From: Reticulascus tulasneorum | Lineage: Eukaryota > Ascomycota > Sordariomycetes > Glomerellales > Reticulascaceae | DNA length: 64,000 nucleotides | Direction of reading: 5' to 3' | Assembly: GCA_001557505.1 (NCBI GenBank) | Contig: LSAX01000012.1 | Span: 1,054,001-1,118,000, forward strand | Shown here: positions 57,801 through 64,000 of the stretch, piece after piece | How the letters are laid out: every line of letters starts with the position of its first letter | Position numbering within the stretch: position 1 is the stretch's first letter | Program-made: the position numbers and the translations under genes | The notes under the pieces: generated by a model | The model's database searches: none | Told to the model about the DNA's origin: nothing | Seen by the model: the letters and a program-made list of their open reading frames with translations, nothing else

Positions 57801-59035
57801 TTTGGTAAACTGTGGCCGTTAAGGAATGTCCTGAGTGTTTGCCCTCTTGCGAGTGTTCGGGGGAAGATGTGTGTGATCGGATGTTGGTTTGATTTATGGG
57901 CAACGTGTGCCAGTTCGAAGGCGGGAGGATCCAAGGCTATGCGCCAACGGCAGATGACGCGAAACAGGTTGGTCGGCAGGATGGAAGCTCCGGATTCAGC
58001 GGACTTGGGGGGAACCTAACGAGCCCGCTTTGGATGTTCGAGTCGCGGGAAAGAAGAGTTAGGCGCCAAACGAGGATATCTGTTGGCTATTGTGTTTCAG
58101 ATTGAGAATGATGGGATAGATCAGTCAAAGGAGAGGCAGAGAGGGAGTAGAAAGCAAGGGGGATGTCCAGCCTGGCGGGAAGTTTGAATGGGATTGATGA
58201 CTATATTTCTTGATTGACCCCCCAAGCCTCAGGGCTTTTCATTTGGCGGGGCAGACCTAATAAGGTACTAAGAGAGAGTCTGGAATAAGTAATAATTTTA
58301 GGTACCTAACTGATGTAGCGAAGTTGAGGCCTTGCTTGATGGAATCGGGCTGCCTGGAGGGGTAGAAAAAGAGGGGCATGGAATAGTTAAGCCCTGCAAG
58401 GAACTTGAAGAGAAGCGGCAAGGGGCTACGTAATGAATGCGATCGGTCACTCGCTATTATTAGTGTACGAGGAATACCTAGGTACATACGACGTATTGGC
58501 TGGTAGTCCATACGCACCTAGTAAGGTAAGGTACCTAGGTAGTTTGAGATCTCAACACCAGCCACAACCACTTCGTCACGCCTCGACGCAAGCGTGCCTC
58601 CCAGAAGCGATTCTAGGCACATTTTAAAATACTACTAATATGTAAACCACAGACCAACAAGATCTTCAAGTAGGCTGCCTGTTAGGCGTCAAGATTACTA
58701 TTTTCGCAAACACTCCCTTTCAAGGTGTGACAAGCATCATTGTTCGCCACAGTAAAGAGCCTTCACTGCACTGTATACTTGTGGCAAGATGGCTGCATAT
58801 GTACAGTATTAGACATCATGACGCACAGTCCCCGCATGGATCTCCATTGGGGGCGGCTGGTCATGGTGAGTTGAGTCGGCACCGATTTTCACATCACCGA
58901 AGATGCAAGGCCTCTTTTTCACCACCAGACCATGTACTGTCCGTGACATTGAACGACCGCAATTGCCATTAATTCTTTCAGGACAGACGAAATCGCAACA
59001 CACTGCCCACTAGAAATTTGCCTCCCTCTGAGGCT
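57801..59035. promoter_or_regulatory. Divergent intergenic region, fimbrin and RING-like genes
   Basis: About 1.2 kb between outward-reading genes. It contains two copies of the perfect palindrome TACCTAGGTA (58475-58484 and 58532-58541) plus a related GGTACCTA near 58301. Short ORFs are not supported as genes. Confidence 0.5.
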
Positions 59036-59872
59036 ATGGCCCAATGCGAAGCTTGCAGTGAGCCCCTGGTGCTGGAGATTGAGCCCGATGAAGAACTAGA
59101 CCAACAGCAAATTGAGACGGTGCCAGATGACCTGGAACTGCCATGCGGCTGCCACTTCCACTGGTACGAGTCTATTCTGAGCTCATCTCATCTCGTCCCT
59201 TAAACTGAAACCTGCTAAACCTCACTCAGGCAATGCTTGCTAGACCAGGCCTCGGACATCGCCCTCACCTTGAAATGTCCTTCATGCCAGTCGTATCTGC
59301 CTACAAACCAGCCCGGCCCGTCAACAACAAACGCATTCCGGTCTGCGCCTTCCGGTCCCAGAATACTGACGAAATACGTCAACGAAGGCGGACCTAGCGA
59401 GCTGGACCTCCTACCCGTCATCACGGAGGAGGCCTACCTCGAGACTAACCCCGAAGCACAACCTGCCCGGGCATATCACACCATGTGCTCGGAAGGAGAC
59501 GTCGAGGGCATCGTCGAGCTGCTCCAGAACGCAAGAAATGATCTTGGAGGCGACTCCGGCAAGCTTGCACAGCTCTTGCGCTACCAGGACCCACTCTCCG
59601 ACATGCGTAGCGGTTTGCACCTCGCCATCACCAAGTCGCAGGAAGGCGTCGTCTGGTTACTCCTGTGGCTGGCTTCAACGCTGCCCACGGACTCCTTCCC
59701 GCTTGTTGCTCGCGAGAGAGCCGAATCCATGCACTTGGGCCGGCTGAACACCAACGCGGCGGATGACATACGAGCATTGCCCAACGCCGCCGGTAAGACA
59801 GCAGAGGATCTCGCTCGCACTATGCCAAGGGTTTGGGGCCAACTGCTGGACGCAGGGCTGTTGCGGGCTTGA
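59036..59872 (+). CDS. RING-like zinc-binding protein with helical C-terminus
   Basis: Two exons (59036-59163, 59230-59872) encode 256 residues; the 66-nt intron has a CTAAA-type branch site. The first 70 residues form a RING-like cluster: CEACSEP, then after about 30 acidic residues PCGCHFHWQCLL and later KCPSCQSYL, a C2-CHHC-C2 style pattern with long spacing. The C-terminal half is helical and resembles short ankyrin-like units (AYHTMCSEGDVEGIVELL, GLHLAITKSQEGVVWLLLW, GKTAEDLARTM). Such proteins are often ubiquitin ligases, but the partner is unknown and I recognise no named family. Start is the first in-frame ATG; MAQCEAC places the first cysteine pair near the N-terminus. Confidence 0.8.
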
Positions 59873-60148
59873 GTTTAAGGGGAAATTTGCCGCATTGCCG
59901 ACATCGACAGAGTGGTATACAACAAAAGAAACGGACAGGTATGCGGCTAGTTAACTGGTCACAGAAGGGACATATCTTCAGGGCTGGCAGTGCACATCAA
60001 GGGCACCCGAAAAGCAAAAGAACTGGCGGATGTATAGTCTAGGTATATCACACAACTGCCTGACGTCCTTACAACTTTCTCGCGAGAGAAATATCTGTTA
60101 CATTTCTCTCCAGCCCCAAATATCGGGGACCTCCTCCTAATCGGCAAC

Positions 60149-61250
60149 CTAGCACTTGGCAACCGGGCCTCCCGGGATAGTATAAGAGGTTGGCTGGAGG
60201 CTGGGTCAGCGTTTGAATGGCATAAATTAGTATGGCGCTGCTCTGCACTCACAATCGGGTAGTAAATATTGATCAAGATGCCAGGTTCGCTTCCCGTGTA
60301 CACACCGCTGCACAGTTTTAGTCAGCCGCCGCTAGCAGTGCAGATGTCTGAGCACAAGGGGAGAAGTCGCTTACGGGAACTTGACTGTGGGTGAAAACTT
60401 GCCGGACCCAGAGCCGGTCACTTCAATCTGGGCACATGCAATATAGAACTGTGCACCGTTCTTCGACCCGGCCGAGTGGAGACCGATCTGCTCAACGCGG
60501 AGGAGGTAGTCTCCCGGGGCTACACGGGGTTAGATTTAATGACGGTGTACGCCGAGTTTCTTGTGGATGTCAACTTACGAGTGCAGGCCGGAATTTGGAA
60601 GTTGAACTGTGACTGGCCCGATGCAGGAAACTTGATCGACCCGGCAGAGATGGTGGCGCCCAGTTCCCAGATCTTAGCCCACTCTCCACTCCCGTCGTAG
60701 CTTGTCACGTTATCCGAGGCTTTGGACAGCCACACTGTCACTGGCCCGTCGTGATATATGGCTTGCTAGGATTGTTCAGCTCCTGTCGACCACGACTTGA
60801 TGAAATTTGGTGAATGAATACTTACGTCCATAGCGAAACCAACCTGAGTCCACGTTAGCCAGGCTGCTAGATACACGAGCGAGAAGGGTCTGCCTTACCG
60901 TCGCTCCAGCTGCAACAGTTGCCAGCTTGGTCGACCCCCCGGATGTCAATCCTCCCGCATTGCAGACTATGTCCTTGCTCAGGACATTGGTCACCGGGCT
61001 GTTGTGGTTTGTGTTTTGCCTGGCCATGTCTAAGTACTGGTAGAGAAGACGAGCAGGGAAGCCGCAACATACCTGACATTGACGTATTCACCAGTGTTCT
61101 TGCCCCCAACAACAAGACTGGTAAATCGATCTGGCGACATTTGTTAGCCATTTTGACTTGCGTGAATGTTACGCGGGTTGGCCCACAATGCGCCGACGAG
61201 ACGTCCACTACGGCGGCCAATGCCGCGAGAACGGGCAAAAATGACTTCAT
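60149..61250 (-). CDS. AA9 lytic polysaccharide monooxygenase, secreted
   Basis: Eight exons (61187-61250, 61073-61130, 60899-61019, 60826-60843, 60579-60765, 60375-60519, 60253-60307, 60149-60193) encode 230 residues. A 20-residue signal peptide is followed directly by His21, which becomes the N-terminal copper-binding histidine. The second copper histidine is in AIYHDGPV and the axial region is [13 protein letters not shown]. Other AA9 marks are [28 protein letters not shown] and the ending [11 protein letters not shown]. Copper-dependent enzymes of this family oxidatively cleave cellulose. There is no CBM1. Exon 4 is an 18-nt microexon (six residues, VGFAMD). The last intron offers two acceptors seven bases apart; the second gives the family-typical end, the first a longer unrelated tail. 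A TATAA lies near 61386. Confidence 0.92.
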
Positions 61251-63155
61251 CTTTTGAGTCGTGAAGTTTTGGTTCCAAAAGTTATAATACAGCAAACGAA
61301 GAAGATGTCATGCACAGAAATGTTGGAGCTGCTCTTGAAAATCTTGCCTGGCCGCACGAACATGTACAATGGGCATCACTCGCATTATAAGAACGCGCAA
61401 CCCTCGGAACCTCTCCATTAGGCGCGTTTTCTAGAAGGGCATTCCCTGTATGTTTTTTTAATTTTCGCCTCTCGCCTCTCGATTCACGTCAGCTCGGCAC
61501 AGCGCATGGCATGCTCGATTACATTGGGCTGGGACGGCATGTTGGTCGAACGTGGGCCCGGGGACTGTAGATGCAACACTGGCAGATATAGCCGGCACAC
61601 CCACTATCACGTCACGGGGCAGCTCCACGCCCATTCCTTAATCTCGGGCCGCCTTCCGGGGTAAATTGGCCCCATCCAACCTTTTGTTCGTTGGTGTCGG
61701 AAGCGAGCCCTCCCCCGGATGGGCTTGCTTTGGGGGTGGGGATCAACCACTATATGGTCATCTCTTCGCTACGGCGCCGCTTGGCGTGGGGACGTTTATT
61801 ACCTGCCATAGGGGGAAAATTGCAAAGTTGGCACCATGCGCCTGCTCCAGCTCCGTTGATTCCTTTAGGGCAAAAGCCCGCACTTGCTGGCACCTTGGTC
61901 TGGATCCTTCCAAGTCATATGACTGGTTACTCCGACATTCGCAGGGAGGGCTACCACGGAGTACGGCTTGTGCATTGCCGTTGGAGATAGAGTTATAGTA
62001 GAAAGACATACTATGTGCATGTATAGGAAATGACCTAGCTTGTCTTTGGTCTATATCTTGTTCCCACCATCTGGTTTCCATATGGCGCCAAGCGCATGCC
62101 AAGAGCATGCGAGCCCGGCTTCCTCAAGCGTCTCGAAACGAGGCATTGCTTTAACCAGGGAAACCACCCACCCAAGAAGCACACCTTCGTCAGAGTCTAG
62201 CTGACGTCGTACATCATCAAGCCGAGGGCCTGTACTAAACTTCTTGAGCAAAAGTGGAGACCGCTTGTTCCCTACATCTTATGTTGCAGCTTCTTGACCA
62301 TGGCTGTGAAAAACAGGTTATACCGTCCTGTTGGCTTTCTACATATTGATAAAGCTCTATTGAATGTGCAATCATGTCTGTTGGTGGTACACAACGGCAT
62401 ATGTTCTCTACAAAGTTGTAAATTTGGCATGTTCTCTCCAGTTTGCTTCTCACCAGTACGAGAATAGATTTCCAGTCTACACGGAACGCGTGTATGTCTA
62501 CCTTGTATCGATCTATATCATTTACTAGGTTTGAGGAGTTTAATCCGTGATGATGTCGATTTCATTGGTTCAGCAGTAGAATCTTCGGCTGGGTATCGTT
62601 CCAAGAACGACGCCACCTGCTTGTTCACGTTCTCTACGAGCAATTTCTTGTACTTCTTTATGTGTCGGGTGGTCCGGTATAAACTGGTATAGTTATCATA
62701 CGTGTTCAATTGATCGAGTGTAATATCTAGGGTCTTAAGTGACGAGCAATCTAGGTTCAGGTTTAGGTTCTAAATGAACTTAGTCTAGTAGTAGGTCATT
62801 CTCTAGTTCTACGACTGGGAAAAAGTAGTAAGAGTAGCTAGTAATATGATAGGAGGTTTATAGATCATCATAAAGTATTGTTACCATGTTGTTATGGAAA
62901 TATAGCTATTTCAGGTATTCTAAATGTAGAGTGAAAGAGTCTGAGGTTTCATCTATCTTATAAGCCAAGTGCTTGTATAGGCGTTCTTAGTTATGAACCT
63001 CACTATTTCCCACAAAGTCTAGTGCACATTCTCTCTTATCACAGATGATACGTGCTACTTGTGAGGTTAGTTAAAAGATGTTAAGAGGTCGCGCGCTGAA
63101 CTATACGTAATAAAACTACCATATGCAGTACCAATTCCAGCGTTACTTATACGCT
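61251..63155. other. Gene-poor, partly AT-rich region
   Basis: The first 200 bases are the AA9 promoter with a TATAA near 61386. From about 62480 to 63150 composition becomes AT-rich with many CTAG, TAG and TA steps, unlike the rest of the window. Two short minus-strand frames (62051-62251 and 62518-62709) could be gene remnants but match nothing I know. Confidence 0.5.
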
Positions 63156-64000
63156 TCAGAAATTCGTCAGGGAGACATTCCCTGTACGCGAGTCACTGAG
63201 GTCACTGATGCTGTTGAACAGAGTTACCTCGTATCTCTTGTATCTCAAGGCATTCTCGAGCCGCGTAATCCTTGGATCCGCTGAAGACTTGTCAAATACC
63301 TTGATGGAAAATGCCAGTGCCCGCTCGAACCATGGGCACGCTTGCCTCCAGGTGGTGAGTTCCTGGTACTTTCTCCCAGCGGATATCAGAAATTGCAGCG
63401 CAAGTTCAACTTCGTCAACCCTGGATGTCCAGCTGACCTTGCGTTCAAGCTCGTTGGCCACTCATTCAAGGATTTTTCGACAGAGTCTCTCGTCCTTGTT
63501 CTGCAAATGAAGAAAACCAAGACGAAGACATAGATCCGAGACGGCGTTGGTCCATGTTCTGTCTTTCTTCATAAGCTTGACGAGAAACTTCCAAGCTTCC
63601 TTGAGAACGGATTTCGCCTCTTCACCTCGGTCAGCTTGTATATGCAACTGCGCTAGGCTACAGCGTGCCTGGATCGACTCGGTGGAGAGTATGTCTGGAT
63701 GTTTGTCACACTGGTTGATCAGTCGAGCCAACAATTGGCCCAGGCGTCTGTAGTTGCCATTAGATAGCCAAAGATCCACTGCCTGCAGCTTGATATTGAC
63801 TTCCGAAGGGTCTTGTATATCTTCGCATATGAGATCCATTGCATCGTCGTCTAATTCGTCCAGTTCTGAGATTATATGGCCCCCGATGGATGGTATCTCA
63901 AGCGAATTTTCGTCGTCGATATCTTCCCAGTCGTGCAGCAGCTTGTAGAGGATGACCTTCGCGTGTTCCTGTCGAGACCATAGCTGCAGCATCTCTGCCA
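63156..64000 (-). pseudogene. Disrupted TPR-like gene, 5' end outside window
   Basis: On the minus strand a frame runs in from the edge to a TGA at 63462-63464 and then continues in the same frame to 63156. Together the two parts give about 280 residues of helical, TPR-like sequence: AVDLWLSNGNYRRLGQLLARL, ARCSLAQLHIQADRGEEAKSVL, and after the stop ALQFLISAGRKYQELTTWRQA and ACPWFERALAFSIKVF. The residue at the stop fits a Trp (TGG to TGA), a change expected from RIP-type C-to-T mutation. Just before 63156 the reading seems to jump to another frame, in which RECLPDEFLKRISNAG continues. No splice pair that removes the stop is obvious. I infer a decaying gene; an unrecognised intron is the alternative. 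Confidence 0.6.

Noticed and set aside
62051..62251. A 66-codon minus-strand frame in the AT-rich 3' region.
   Set aside because: Reads like protein in places but has no ATG-based start, no partner exon and no family resemblance; possibly a gene remnant.

Overview
This window is nuclear DNA of a filamentous ascomycete (Pezizomycotina; most likely Sordariomycetes, inferred). Most genes carry short 50-110 nt introns with GTAAGT-like donors and CTRAC-type branch sites just before the acceptor. It also has a HET-domain gene, secreted GH6 and AA9 cellulose-degrading enzymes without cellulose-binding modules, and an AT-rich, lesion-bearing terminal segment that looks like RIP-type decay. No tRNA, rRNA, CRISPR array or intact transposon was recognised. 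Gene models were built by hand from splice signals and reading-frame continuity, so exon edges are predictions.

Layout. 0-17 kb is housekeeping: the 3' part of a Prp24/SART3-like U6 snRNP protein, a DEVH-box helicase of the DHX29/DHX57/YLR419W type, GCN1 (2684 aa) reading away from it, and ribosomal protein L19. 18-28 kb holds a HET-domain membrane protein, mitochondrial-type serine hydroxymethyltransferase, and an intronless gene fusing isochorismatase-like, AlkB-like and GST-like domains, followed by 2.6 kb without genes. 28.8-34 kb has an intronless LRR-protein kinase resembling a bacterial family (candidate horizontal transfer), TAF8, and the RACK1/CPC2 ribosomal scaffold. 35-39 kb is a secreted GH6 cellobiohydrolase with a 2.5 kb upstream region. 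39-48 kb has OST3/OST6, an unidentified nuclear-looking coiled-coil protein, the mitochondrial rRNA methyltransferase MRM2, ribosomal protein L18, and a YPR011C-like mitochondrial carrier. 50-61 kb has Srp1-like SR protein, an ARE-type sterol acyltransferase, fimbrin, a RING-like protein, and an AA9 lytic polysaccharide monooxygenase. 61-64 kb is gene-poor and AT-rich and ends in a disrupted TPR-like gene running off the edge.

Themes. Translation and its stress control are well represented (GCN1, helicase, RACK1, L18, L19, MRM2), as is splicing (Prp24-like, Srp1-like). There is no biosynthetic cluster or operon; neighbours are independent transcription units in mixed orientation. The most unusual items are the isochorismatase-AlkB-GST fusion, the bacterial-looking LRR kinase, the HET protein with C-terminal membrane segments and a recent 31-residue duplication, an 18-nt microexon in the AA9 gene, a start codon split by an intron in the L19 gene, and the decayed terminal gene.
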